From the NCBI RefSeq assembly GCF_030269515.1, contig NZ_BSTM01000034.1, positions 1 to 60,166 on the forward strand: 60,166 nt of DNA. Direction: 5' to 3'. The position numbers and the translations under genes were made by a program. This DNA is from Actinomadura sp. NBRC 104412. Lineage in GTDB: Bacteria > Actinomycetota > Actinomycetes > Streptosporangiales > Streptosporangiaceae. A model generated the notes under the pieces. The model ran no database searches and was not told the origin of the DNA. It worked only from the letters and a program-made list of their open reading frames with translations. Below are positions 51,262 to 60,103 of the stretch, piece after piece. Each line of letters starts with the position of its first letter. The first letter of the stretch is position 1.

Positions 51262-52821
51262 CTATTTTGGAACGGTTCCGGTCTCGTCCAGGGCGGTGTC
51301 CACGGAAACGCCGGCGTGCGCCGGGGCGCGGCCGCGGCTGTTGGAGAACGACAGCAGCGTGGCGATGAGCGAAGCGGCGAGAAGGAGCGTGAACGCCCGC
51401 TGGTAACCGTCCACCAGATCGCCGAGGGAGCCGCGCGACAGCCCGGCCACCGCGCCCTCGTACAGCAGGTGGCGCTCGGCGCGGGCGAGGGCGGACGTGG
51501 CCAGGGCGAGGCACAGCGCGGTGCTCAGCACGTTGCCCACGTTCTGGACGGTCATCCGCAGGCCGTTGACGACGCCGAGGCGTTCGGCCGGGACGCCCGC
51601 GAGGATCGCGGCGGTGTTGCCCGTGGTGAACAGGGCGCTGCCGGTCGAGACCAGCACCATGCACAGCGCGACCGTCCAGTACGGGGTGTCGCCGTCCAGC
51701 ATCGGCAGCGTCAGCGCCAGCCCGGTGGAGGTGATCGCCGAGCCGGCGACGGCGAGGGTGCGGGCGCGGATCCGGCGGCCGAGGAAGCCTCCGGCGGGGG
51801 ACGCCACCATGGACGCCAGCGGCCCCGGCAGCACCGCGAGCCCGGCCTGCGCCGGGGTCAGCCCGGCGATCGCCTGGAGGAACAGGGCGAGCAACAGGAT
51901 GGTGCCGAACCGGGCGAGGGTGTTGAACAGCGCCGCGACCGTGCCCAGCGTGAACCCGCGGTCGCCGAACAGCGAGAGGTCCACCAGCGGGTACCGGAAC
52001 CGCAGTTGCCGCAGGGCGAACACCGGCAGCACCAGCGCGCACACGACGGCGCCCGCGATGGTCACCGGGCCGCCCCAGCCCCGCGACCCGGCCTCCGATA
52101 ACGCCACGACCAGCGCGCCCAGCCAGCCGATCAGCAGCACCGCGCCCGGCACGTCGATCGGCTCGCGTCGGCCGCGCGGCACCCGGGGGAGCGACAGCAG
52201 CCCCCAGGCCAGCGCCAGCACGCCGAGTGGGACGTTGAACCAGAACACCCACCGCCAGCCCGCGGCCTCGGCCAGGTACCCGCCGATGGACGGGCCCAGG
52301 AGCGGCGCCGCGCCCAGAACGCCCAGGTAGACCCCGAGGCCCTGGCTGAGCCGCACCGGCCCGAACGCCCACGCGATGATCGCCGTCCCGTTGGCCAGCA
52401 GCACCGCGCCGCCGACCCCTTGCAGCACCCGCATCGCGATCAGGACCTCGATGCCCGGTGCCAGGCCCGCGCCCAGGCTGGCCAGCGTGAACACGCCCAT
52501 CCCCGCCAGGTAGGTGCCCCGCCGCCCGAACACGTCCGCGAGCCGCCCGAACACCATGAGCAGGCAGGTCTGCGTCAGCGCGAAGGCCAGCAGCACCCAG
52601 CTCGCCGCCGCCGCGCCCGCCTCGAACCGCCGGACGATCACGGGCAGCGCGATGTTCAGCGTGTTCATGTTGACGACCAGGACGGTGGTGCCCAGGCACA
52701 CGGCCGACAGCACCCGCCATGGGTTGCGCACTGGTGAAGCGGTGGGGGCCGCGCTGCGGGCGCTGTGGGTGCCGCCGCCTCGCCTGGCCCCGCGCACCCG
52801 CCGTCCCTCCGTCCGGAGCAT
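51262..52821 (-). CDS. MFS drug:H+ antiporter, DHA2 (14-TM) type
   Basis: 519 residues, about 14 transmembrane helices. N-terminal motif C-like region LAFALTQTCLLMVFGRLADV with motif A GRLADVFGRRG, and NMNTLNIALPVIVRRF typical of the EmrB/QacA group. Exports hydrophobic drugs or metabolites. The first 35 residues are an Arg/Gly-rich cytoplasmic extension, so the true start may be later. No adjacent regulator. Confidence 0.87.
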   Translation of the reverse strand: MLRTEGRRVRGARRGGGTHSARSAAPTASPVRNPWRVLSAVCLGTTVLVVNMNTLNIALPVIVRRFEAGAAAASWVLLAFALTQTCLLMVFGRLADVFGRRGTYLAGMGVFTLASLGAGLAPGIEVLIAMRVLQGVGGAVLLANGTAIIAWAFGPVRLSQGLGVYLGVLGAAPLLGPSIGGYLAEAAGWRWVFWFNVPLGVLALAWGLLSLPRVPRGRREPIDVPGAVLLIGWLGALVVALSEAGSRGWGGPVTIAGAVVCALVLPVFALRQLRFRYPLVDLSLFGDRGFTLGTVAALFNTLARFGTILLLALFLQAIAGLTPAQAGLAVLPGPLASMVASPAGGFLGRRIRARTLAVAGSAITSTGLALTLPMLDGDTPYWTVALCMVLVSTGSALFTTGNTAAILAGVPAERLGVVNGLRMTVQNVGNVLSTALCLALATSALARAERHLLYEGAVAGLSRGSLGDLVDGYQRAFTLLLAASLIATLLSFSNSRGRAPAHAGVSVDTALDETGTVPK

Positions 52822-52880
52822 TACTCCCTGCCCGGATTCCTATCATGGGTGCCGGATCGGGACCGCGGAGGGGACGAAGG

Positions 52881-53507
52881 TCAGCCGGCGCCGGCCGCCG
52901 CGTTCTGCGCCCTGATGACCTTGCGGACGGCGGGGGCGGCGGGCCCGGACCGCGCGGTCAGCTCCTGGATGCGCCGCTTGTGGCGCCGCCGGTCCGAGCT
53001 GGGCAGCACGGTCTTCAGCTCGCCCGCCGCGGCCAGCGCGACCGCCGCCGCGTCGTAGCTGTTGACGTGCGCGACGGGAAGGCCGCGCAGCGCCGAGGAC
53101 GCCCCGCCCCACAGCGTCTTGACCACCCGCGGGTCGCGCACGGTGATCCGCTCGGACGGGAACAGGCCGAGCACGCGGCGGTGCCGCACCTTGATGTACC
53201 CGGCCTCGGCCAGCTCGTCGCGGACGGTCCGCACCATGGCCTTGCTGTCCTTGCGCACCCAGTACTGCCAGGAGCGGGGACGGGACGCCGCGATCTGCGC
53301 GACCAGGCCGTAGGGGTCCTCGCCGGGGGTGTCGGGCCGGGGCCTGCGACGCTCCTCGGTGAGCCGCCCGTCCAGGAAGAGCTCGGTGAGGGCGGCGGCG
53401 CGCAGCACGTACCCGAGCCTGGAGCCGGACACCGCGAGCCGGTGCTTCTTCAGGTCATAGGCCAGCAGGTACATCCTGGCGGGCAGGGAGTCGGGTAGCT
53501 CGACCAT
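52881..53507 (-). CDS. GPP34 (GOLPH3/Vps74-like) family protein
   Basis: 208 residues. GPP34 fold: LPARMYLLAYDLKKHRLAVS, AAALTELFLDGRL, WQYWVRKDSKAMVRTVRDEL. Eukaryotic members bind PI4P; the bacterial ones are uncharacterised but widespread in actinobacteria. Third gene of an SPFH - RHH - GPP34 run, three bases after the RHH gene. Possibly membrane-associated through a basic surface. Confidence 0.85.
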   Translation of the reverse strand: MVELPDSLPARMYLLAYDLKKHRLAVSGSRLGYVLRAAALTELFLDGRLTEERRRPRPDTPGEDPYGLVAQIAASRPRSWQYWVRKDSKAMVRTVRDELAEAGYIKVRHRRVLGLFPSERITVRDPRVVKTLWGGASSALRGLPVAHVNSYDAAAVALAAAGELKTVLPSSDRRRHKRRIQELTARSGPAAPAVRKVIRAQNAAAGAG

Positions 53508-53510
53508 GGC

Positions 53511-53777
53511 TCAATCCTCGCTCGTGGCGCGTCCCTCGGAGGGTGGTGTGTGGGGAACGTCTCCGTCGTCGTGCTCCGGGGCGTTCTTGGGCGGGCGGCC
53601 CGGGCGGCGCATCCGCCCGGCGGTCCGGGGCATCCGCCCCGCGTCCGCCAGCGCCTTCCGCAGCAGATACTCGATCTGGGCGTTGGTGCTGCGCAGCTCG
53701 TCCCCCGCCCACCGGGCCAGCGCGTCGTGGACGGCGGGGTCGAGCCGCAGCAGGATCTTCTTCCGCTCGGCGGCCAC
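53511..53777 (-). CDS. Ribbon-helix-helix (CopG/Arc-like) protein
   Basis: 88 residues. RHH core at about 5-44: KKILLRLDPAVHDALARWAG then LRSTNAQIEYLLRKALADAG, matching Arc/CopG dimers. The tail is Arg/Gly/Pro rich (GRMRRPGRPPKN, AT-hook-like RPGRPP). GTG 53777 lies three bases after the SPFH stop. Within the operon, it is the natural candidate to bind the perfect palindrome at 54737. Confidence 0.82.
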   Translation of the reverse strand: MAAERKKILLRLDPAVHDALARWAGDELRSTNAQIEYLLRKALADAGRMPRTAGRMRRPGRPPKNAPEHDDGDVPHTPPSEGRATSED

Positions 53778-53780
53778 GGT

Positions 53781-54704
53781 TCACTGGTAGAGGGACCCGG
53801 TGTTGACCACCGGCTGGGCGTCCCGGTCGGCGCACAGGACCACCAGCAGATTGCTGACCATGGCCGCTTTGCGTTCCTCGTCGAGTTCGACCACGTTCTC
53901 CTCGTCCAGCCGTTCCAGGGCGAGCTGCACCATGCCGACGGCGCCCTCGACGATGCGCTGCCGGGCCGCCACCACCGCGCCGGCCTGCTGGCGGCGCAGC
54001 ATCGCCTGCGCGATCTCCGGCGCGTACGCCAGCCTGGTGATCCGGGACTCGATGATCGTCACTCCGGCGGGGGCGACGCGCTGCGCCAGCTCCTGCGACA
54101 GCTTGCCGGTGATCTCGTCGGCATTGTCGCGCAGCGACAGCCGCTCGTGCGAGTCGTAGGGGAAGCTGCCGGCGATGTGCCGGACGGCCGCCTCGGTCTG
54201 GAACGCCACGAACTCCACGAAGTCGTCCACGGCGAACACCGCGCGCGCGGTGTCCTCGACCTGCCAGACCACCACGGCGGAGATCTCGATGGGGTTGCCG
54301 TCCAGGTCGTTGACCTTGGCCAGGCCCGTCTCGTGGTTGCGGATCCTGGTGGAGATCCGCTGCCGCTGGGTGATCGGGTTGACCCAGCGCAGCCCGTCGT
54401 TGCGCACGGTGCCGACGTAGCGGCCGAGCAGTTGGAGGACGCGGGACTCGTTGGGCGCGACCGCGGTGAGCCCGGCGGCGACCACCAGCCCGCCCAGGAC
54501 CAGCAGGACTCCCAGGACGATCCCGGCCACGACGCCGGCGGTCTCCCCGGAGGCGGGGCCTAGGACGAGGGCCAGCACGCCGATCAGGATCAGCAGCAGG
54601 GCCAGGCCGAGCATGGGCCAGCCGTTGGCGTCCTTGGCCGGCCGCTCGGTGATCGCCGGATCGGGCATGTCGGGCACGTCGGCGGGGGCGGGGGGCTCGT
54701 TCAT
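53781..54704 (-). CDS. SPFH/band 7 membrane protein
   Basis: 307 residues. Two N-terminal hydrophobic helices (about 30-49 and 56-80) followed by the SPFH domain: VAPNESRVLQLLGRYVGTVR, IEISAVVVWQVEDTARAVFA, VEFVAFQTEAAVRHIAGSFP, APAGVTIIESRITRLAYAPE and a coiled-coil tail (QQAGAVVAARQRIVEGAVGM). Forms oligomeric membrane scaffolds. ATG 54704 is chosen because AAGGAGG lies five bases upstream. First gene of the SPFH-RHH-GPP34 operon. Confidence 0.88.
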   Translation of the reverse strand: MNEPPAPADVPDMPDPAITERPAKDANGWPMLGLALLLILIGVLALVLGPASGETAGVVAGIVLGVLLVLGGLVVAAGLTAVAPNESRVLQLLGRYVGTVRNDGLRWVNPITQRQRISTRIRNHETGLAKVNDLDGNPIEISAVVVWQVEDTARAVFAVDDFVEFVAFQTEAAVRHIAGSFPYDSHERLSLRDNADEITGKLSQELAQRVAPAGVTIIESRITRLAYAPEIAQAMLRRQQAGAVVAARQRIVEGAVGMVQLALERLDEENVVELDEERKAAMVSNLLVVLCADRDAQPVVNTGSLYQ

Positions 54705-54736
54705 GGGGTCCTCCTTGGGCATGGCAGCAATCTAGC

Positions 54737-54752
54737 AAAGTGATATCACTTT
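54737..54752. promoter_or_regulatory. Perfect palindrome AAAGTGATATCACTTT, RHH operator candidate
   Basis: 16-bp perfect palindrome, 32 bp before the SPFH start. The stop codon of the upstream MFS gene (54746-54748) lies inside it. The short, AT-rich, TGATATCA-centred form suits a ribbon-helix-helix repressor, and one is encoded two genes downstream. Confidence 0.6.
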
Positions 54753-56347
54753 TCCAAGACGGTGCCCGCCACGGTGCCCGCCTGGGTGCCCGCCTCCACC
54801 TCCTCGGCCTCGTCGCCGGTCTCGATCACCTTCGGGACGTCCCGCAGCGCGACCAGGGCGAACACGGCGACGGCCGCGGCGAGCCCGGCGCTGCACGCCA
54901 GCGCGGCGTGCATGCCGTGCATGAAGGCGTCCCGCGCCGCGTCGACCACCGGACCCGCCAGCCGCGCGGGCAGCAGGGCGGCGGCGCCGATCGCCCCGCT
55001 CAACGAGTCACCGGCGGCGTGCGCGGCGCCCGCGGGCAGGCCCTCGGGCAGGGCGATGGTGCCCCGGTAGACGGCGTTCAGGACGCTGCCCAGCACCGCC
55101 AGCCCCAGCGCGCCGCCCAGTTCGGTGCCGGTCTCGGAGGTCGCGGACGCCGCGCCCGACCGTTCCTTCGGCACGGTCGCCAGGACGGTGTCGCCGGTGA
55201 CGGTCAGCGCCATCCCCATCCCCACGCCGGACATGAGGAAGAGCGGCACCAGCACGCCCCAATAGGGGGTGTCCTGCCCGATGACCACGCACAGCGCGTA
55301 CGCGGTCGCGGCGATCACCAGCCCGGCCGCCACCACGCGCGCCCGCCCCAGCAGGCCGATCAGCGGCGGGGCCAGCGCCGCGCCGCCCGCCATCGCCCCC
55401 ACCGCGCCGGGCAGGCCCGCGAGCCCGGACCGCAGCGGCGACCAGTCCAGCACCTGCTGGAAGTACAGGGAGAAGATCAGCGACTGGGCGACCAGCGCGA
55501 ACATCGCGAACATGCCGGTGAGCACCGAGCCGGTGAACGCGATCCGCCGGAACAGCCCCAGGTCCAGCAGCGGCTCGTCCAGCCGGGACTGCCGCCACGC
55601 GAACGCGGCGAGCGCGACCAGCCCGCCCGCGGCCGGGGCGAGCACCCCGGTGCCGAGGTCGCCGCCCGCCGCCGCCTCCTTGACCGCGTACACCAGCCCG
55701 AGCGTCCCCGCGACCGACAGCGGCACGCTCACCAGGTCCAGCCTTCCGGGACGGCCGCGCCGGGACGACTCGGGCAGCACGAACGGCCCGGCCACCAGGA
55801 CCGCCAGCATCACCGGCACGTTGATGAGGAACACCGAGCCCCACCAGAAGTGGTTCAGCAGGGCGCCGCCGGCGACCGGGCCGAGCCCGACGGCCAACCC
55901 GCCGATGCCCATGAACGCGCCGATCGCCATGGTGCGTTCCTTGGAGTCGGTGAAGGCCCGGCGGATCAGCGACAGTCCCGAGGGCATCAGCGTCGCACCC
56001 GCCACGCCCAGCAGGAACCGCGCCGCGATCAGGATCTCGGCGGTGCCCGCGTACGCGGTGAGGACGGAGGTCGCGCCGAACAGCGCGGTGCCGATCAGCA
56101 GCAGCCGCCGGTGCCCGATCCGGTCGCCGACGCCGCCCATCGTGATCAGCAGCCCGGCGAGCGCGAACCCGTAGGCGTCGGCGATCCAGAGGATCTGCCC
56201 GGCGGACGGGTTCAGGTCGGCCGTCAGATGCGGGATGGCCAGGTTCAGTGCGGTGAGGTCGACGTTCGGCACGAGCGCGAGCAGCGCGCAGATCACGAAC
56301 GTGCCCCATTTGCGGGTGTTGCCGAGGGTACGAGAGGTCGTGTTCAT
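54746..56347 (-). CDS. MFS drug:H+ antiporter, DHA2 (14-TM) type
   Basis: 533 residues, about 14 transmembrane helices. Motifs VPNVDLTALNLAIPHLTADL, GGVGDRIGHRRLLLIG and LMPSGLSLIRRAFTDSKERT mark the SmvA/QacA-like branch, paralogous to the protein at 51262 but clearly diverged. Exports cationic drugs or antibiotics. Follows the AfsR/SARP-type regulator gene by 93 bp on the same strand, so it could be its target. Its stop overlaps the operator of the SPFH operon. Confidence 0.88.
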   Translation of the reverse strand: MNTTSRTLGNTRKWGTFVICALLALVPNVDLTALNLAIPHLTADLNPSAGQILWIADAYGFALAGLLITMGGVGDRIGHRRLLLIGTALFGATSVLTAYAGTAEILIAARFLLGVAGATLMPSGLSLIRRAFTDSKERTMAIGAFMGIGGLAVGLGPVAGGALLNHFWWGSVFLINVPVMLAVLVAGPFVLPESSRRGRPGRLDLVSVPLSVAGTLGLVYAVKEAAAGGDLGTGVLAPAAGGLVALAAFAWRQSRLDEPLLDLGLFRRIAFTGSVLTGMFAMFALVAQSLIFSLYFQQVLDWSPLRSGLAGLPGAVGAMAGGAALAPPLIGLLGRARVVAAGLVIAATAYALCVVIGQDTPYWGVLVPLFLMSGVGMGMALTVTGDTVLATVPKERSGAASATSETGTELGGALGLAVLGSVLNAVYRGTIALPEGLPAGAAHAAGDSLSGAIGAAALLPARLAGPVVDAARDAFMHGMHAALACSAGLAAAVAVFALVALRDVPKVIETGDEAEEVEAGTQAGTVAGTVLEK

Positions 56348-56410
56348 GCCGTCAACGGTCGCGGGCGCCGCTCACCGTCCACGCACCGTCCGCTGACGGC
56401 CTCCCGCCAC

Positions 56411-56454
56411 ACGGTCAGCGGGGTCACACGGTCAGCGGGGTCACATGGTCAGCG
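56411..56454. repeat. 17-bp tandem repeat over the SARP stop codon
   Basis: ACGGTCAGCGGGGTCAC at 56411-56427 and 56428-56444, then a partial third copy (ATGGTCAGCG). The stop codon of the SARP-type gene is in the second copy, so the 3' end seems to have been duplicated by slippage. Confidence 0.7.
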
Positions 56455-59443
56455 CCTCCGCCAGGGCCCGGTCGGCGGGCAGGGCGGCGCCGCGGGCGCG
56501 CGCCGCCTCGTACGCCTCGTCCCCGATCCGGCGGCGCGCACCGGCCTCCACCCGCGCCAGGTCGCCGGGGAGGAGGTCGCCGCGCAGGGCGGTCGCCGAC
56601 CCGATCAGGAACGCGGCCCGCTCGCCGTCGCCCTCCAGCAGCGCGACATCGGCGAGCGCCACCAGCGCTTCGGGCCGGTTGGTGAACACCGGGTGGTCCA
56701 CCGTCATCTCCAGCGCCCGCCGCAGCCTGGAACGCGCCTCGTCCGCGTCCCCCCGTGCCAGGGCGACCCAGCCCAGCCCGACGTAGGCGCCCGCGCGGAT
56801 GGCGGTGGCGATGAACCGTTCCGAGTAAGCGTCCAGCACCTGCTCATACCGCCGCCGGGCCTCCGGCATGTCGCCGCGCAGCCGGGCCACCTCCCCGAGA
56901 CCGTGGAAGGCCGCGGCCACCTTGTCACCGGCCCCCGCGCGGCGCGCCAGCCCGGCGGCCCGGCCGAAGTCGGCGAACGCGGCGTCCAGCTCGCCGGCCT
57001 GGAGGTACACCCGGGCGCGGCGGTTCAGCAGATCGGAGTGCTCCTCCAGGGCACCGAGCTCGCCGACCAGCTCCAGCGCCTCGCCGAGCAGCGCCATGGC
57101 CCGCTCCCTGTCGCCGCGCCCGGCCGCGAGCTGCGCCAAGGGGTCCAGGGTGTTCGCCACGCCCCACCGGTCGCCGAGCGCCCGGAACCCCGCCAGCGCG
57201 CGCTCCGCCCAGCGTTCCGCCTCCGCCATGTCACCGCTGAACTGGGCCATGAACCCCTCGCTCATGTCGAGCAGCGCCCGCGACCAGGCGTCGCGCCCCA
57301 CCTGCGCGTCGACCGCCTCCGCGACCGAGCGCTCGGGACCCGCCGTCAGCGCCCACAGCACGATCACCGCCGGGTACTCCAGTTGCCTGCGCATCGCCGC
57401 CATCTTCTCGGTGGCCAAGTCGAGCGCGGCCGACGCCTCAGGGCCCGTCGCCCCGGCCGACAGCGCGTTGGTGACACACAGGACGTACTCCTCGTCACAG
57501 CCCTCCGGCGGGTTCAGGCCGACCGCGTCCAGCAGCGCGATGGACAGCGGCCCCGCCTCGATCCGTCCCCGCAGCCACCAGTACCAGGCCAGCGCCGCGG
57601 CCAGCCGCAGGGCGGTCACCAGATCCCCGGACCTGATGCAGCGGCGCAGCGCGGTGTGCAGCTCGGCGTGCTCGCCGGTCAGCCGCGCCAGCCACTCCAT
57701 CTGGCCCGGCCCGCGCAGGTGCGCGTCGGCACGGCGGGCCAGGTCCAGGTAGTACGCGGCGTGGGCGGCGGTGACCCGGTCGGCCTCCCCGGCCTCCCCC
57801 AGCCGTTCGGCGCAGAACGCGCGTACCGTGCTCAGCATCCGGTACCGGGTGCCGTCGGTCTGGAGCAGCGACTTCTCCACCAGCCCGGACAGCAGGTCGT
57901 CGGTGCCGCCGCCCGTCCCGCACACGTGCTCGGCCGCGTCCAGCGTCGCGCCGCCCGCGAACACCGAGAGGCGCCGCGCCAGCGTCCGCTCGTCCTCGCC
58001 GAGGAGGTCCCAGCTCCACTCGACCACCGCCCGCAGCGTCCGGTGCCTCCGCGGTGCCGAGCGGTCGCCGCGCGACAGGAGCCGGAACCGGTCGTCCAGG
58101 CGCCGCGCCACCTCCTCCACCGGCAGCGAGCGCAGCCGCGCCGCCGCCAGCTCGATCGCCAGCGGCAGCCCGTCAAGCGCCGAGCAGATCCGCGCGACCT
58201 CGCCCACGTTGCCGGGCGTGATCTCGAAGCCCGGCCGCACCGCCGCCGCCCGGTCCCTGAACAGCCGGATCGCGGCGTACCCCGCGGCCTCCACGGCGCC
58301 GGCGCCCTCCGGCGGCAGCTCCAGCGGCGGCACCGGCCGCAGCGCCTCCCCGGTGATCCCGAGCGCCTCCCGGCCGGTGGCCAGGACCCGCAACCCGGGC
58401 AGCGCCCCGAGGAGCCGGTGCGCCAGCCGCGCCGCCGCCTCCACCACGTGCTCGCAGTTGTCCAGCACCAGCAGCGTCCGCCGCCCGTCCAGCGCCATGA
58501 TCAGCCGGTCCACCGGATCGGCCTGCGGCGCGCCGGGCGGCAGGGCGCTCTCCCTCAGCCCCAGCGCGCCCAGCACGGCCCGCGGCACCTCGGCGTCCTC
58601 GCCCACCTGCGACAGGTCCACGAAACACGCGTCGCCGTCCGCCCGTTCCGCGGCCTCCAGCGCCAGCCGCGTCTTGCCCGCACCGCCCGGCCCGAGCAGC
58701 GTGACCAGGCGTCCCTCGGCCAGCATCTTCCCGACCCCGGCCAGCTCCTCGTCCCGCCCGACGAAGCTGGTCAGCGGGACGGGCAGCCGCCTTCGCCCCG
58801 CCGCCCCGGCCTCACCGCGCAGGATCGCCAGATGGATCTCCGCCAGCTCGGGCGACGGGTCGGCCCCCAGCTCCTCGGCCAGCAGCCTGCGCCCCTCCTC
58901 GTACACCGCGAGCGCCTCGCCCTGCCGCCCGCTCGCGTACAGGGCCCGCATCAGCAGCCCCCGCGCCCGCTCCCTCAGCGGACGCGCCGCGACCAGCCCC
59001 CGCAACCCGTCGATCGCCTTGGCGTGATCGCCCGCGCCGATCTCCTCCTCGGCGCAGTCCTCGACGACCGAGTCCCTCAGCTCCTCCAGCCGCACCACCT
59101 GCGCCGCCGCGAACGGCGCCTGCACATCGGCCAGCGCGGGCCCGCGCCACAGCTCCAGCGCCTCCCGCCCCCGCCCCTCTTTGACGAGCCGCTCGAACCG
59201 GTGAACGTCCACGTCCTCACGCGCCACGTTCAGCCGGTAACCCGAGGGAAGCCCCTCCACCAGCGCCGCGTCCCCCAGCCCCCGCCGCAGCCTCGACACC
59301 TGCGACTGCAACGCGTTCGCGGCCCCGGCGGGTGGCTCCTCCCCGTACAGCCCATCGATCAGCCGTTCCGTACTGACGACCCTCCCGGCGTCCAGAAGCA
59401 GCATCGCCAGCAGCGCCCGCACCCGAGGCCCGCCCACCGACAC
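56441..59443 (-). CDS. AfsR/SARP-type regulator with BTAD and NB-ARC ATPase, N-terminally frameshifted
   Basis: 1000 residues from GTG 59443: part of the OmpR-like winged helix (ALLAMLLLDAGRVVSTERLI, ANALQSQVSRLRRGLG), the BTAD helical domain (about 75-220), an NB-ARC-type ATPase (FVGRDEELAGVGKML, P-loop LLGPGGAGKTRLAL, LLVLDNCEH) and TPR-like C-terminus. The missing first strand of the winged helix, MWFGVLGPLEVRVGGG, is encoded just upstream in another frame (ATG 59493). One base added in the GC run 59444-59456 would join them. As it stands, DNA binding may be impaired. Lies upstream of the MFS exporter on the same strand. Confidence 0.82.
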   Translation of the reverse strand: MSVGGPRVRALLAMLLLDAGRVVSTERLIDGLYGEEPPAGAANALQSQVSRLRRGLGDAALVEGLPSGYRLNVAREDVDVHRFERLVKEGRGREALELWRGPALADVQAPFAAAQVVRLEELRDSVVEDCAEEEIGAGDHAKAIDGLRGLVAARPLRERARGLLMRALYASGRQGEALAVYEEGRRLLAEELGADPSPELAEIHLAILRGEAGAAGRRRLPVPLTSFVGRDEELAGVGKMLAEGRLVTLLGPGGAGKTRLALEAAERADGDACFVDLSQVGEDAEVPRAVLGALGLRESALPPGAPQADPVDRLIMALDGRRTLLVLDNCEHVVEAAARLAHRLLGALPGLRVLATGREALGITGEALRPVPPLELPPEGAGAVEAAGYAAIRLFRDRAAAVRPGFEITPGNVGEVARICSALDGLPLAIELAAARLRSLPVEEVARRLDDRFRLLSRGDRSAPRRHRTLRAVVEWSWDLLGEDERTLARRLSVFAGGATLDAAEHVCGTGGGTDDLLSGLVEKSLLQTDGTRYRMLSTVRAFCAERLGEAGEADRVTAAHAAYYLDLARRADAHLRGPGQMEWLARLTGEHAELHTALRRCIRSGDLVTALRLAAALAWYWWLRGRIEAGPLSIALLDAVGLNPPEGCDEEYVLCVTNALSAGATGPEASAALDLATEKMAAMRRQLEYPAVIVLWALTAGPERSVAEAVDAQVGRDAWSRALLDMSEGFMAQFSGDMAEAERWAERALAGFRALGDRWGVANTLDPLAQLAAGRGDRERAMALLGEALELVGELGALEEHSDLLNRRARVYLQAGELDAAFADFGRAAGLARRAGAGDKVAAAFHGLGEVARLRGDMPEARRRYEQVLDAYSERFIATAIRAGAYVGLGWVALARGDADEARSRLRRALEMTVDHPVFTNRPEALVALADVALLEGDGERAAFLIGSATALRGDLLPGDLARVEAGARRRIGDEAYEAARARGAALPADRALAEALTM

Positions 59444-59493
59444 GCCCCGCCCCCGACCCGCACCTCAAGCGGCCCCAGCACGCCGAACCACAT
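59444..59493 (-). other. Out-of-frame N-terminus of the SARP-type gene
   Basis: From ATG 59493 the frame reads MWFGVLGPLEVRVGGG, the canonical start of AfsR/SARP proteins, then diverges in a GC run (plus strand GCCCCGCCCCCG). The distance to GTG 59443 is 50 bp, so one base is missing or two are extra. May be a real frameshift or a homopolymer sequencing error. Confidence 0.65.
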
Positions 59494-59681
59494 ACCCCCA
59501 ATCCTCCCGCACCCCGCAAACCCCCACCCCATCCAGCCGGATGCATGACACCTGGACCCTTGACTCACAGGAAGGGCAGCACAAAGGGGCGCCATGGCGA
59601 GCCCACGGCCCCGTCACTCGCCCCGAACGCGGAAGCAGCCGACCTAACGCCCAATCCGGGAGACGTCGTTAGCCAACTGAT

Positions 59682-59882
59682 TCATCTTCCGTTCGACGAC
59701 TCACGCACCGAGGCGAGAAAGGCCCTCCACTCGGCCTGCGTGAACTCCAGGACGGGACCACGACCGTGCTGCTTGGTGTCGCGAACGCCGATCGTGCCAT
59801 CGGCGGCGCGTCTCACCTCGATGCAGCCCCCGTTGGGGTCGCTGTGGCGTGATTTGCGCCAGCTCGTGTGGTGAACAGGCAT
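59682..59882 (-). CDS. DUF397 protein, copy 1
   Basis: 66 residues. DUF397 signature: WRKSRHSDPNGGCIEVRR, VRDTKQHGRGPVLEFTQAEW. Small actinobacterial proteins usually paired with an XRE-type regulator (WhiJ/BldB-related systems) controlling development; no such partner is in the window. ATG 59882 lies in an AGGCAT/ATGCCT inverted repeat shared with the next copy's stop. Confidence 0.82.
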   Translation of the reverse strand: MPVHHTSWRKSRHSDPNGGCIEVRRAADGTIGVRDTKQHGRGPVLEFTQAEWRAFLASVRESSNGR

Positions 59883-59892
59883 GGTCCGATGC

Positions 59893-60093
59893 CTAATCGT
59901 AGTGGGTGTGGTTGCGGATGTAGCCAAGGAAGGCTTTCCATTCGGCCTGGGTGAATTCCAGGATGGGGCCATGGCCGTGTTGCTTGGTGTCGCGGACGCT
60001 GACTGTACCGTCGGCGGCGCGTCTCACCTCAAGGCATTCCCCGTTGGGGTCGCTGTGGCGTGATTTGCGCCAGCTCGTGTGGTGAACAGGCAT
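59893..60093 (-). CDS. DUF397 protein, copy 2
   Basis: 66 residues, very similar to copy 1 (same WRKSRHSDPNG core) but with a different C-terminus (FLGYIRNHTHYD). Ten bases before the copy 1 start. The unit repeats with a 211-bp period, so the copies arose by tandem duplication. Confidence 0.82.
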   Translation of the reverse strand: MPVHHTSWRKSRHSDPNGECLEVRRAADGTVSVRDTKQHGHGPILEFTQAEWKAFLGYIRNHTHYD

Positions 60094-60103
60094 GGTCCGA
60101 TGC

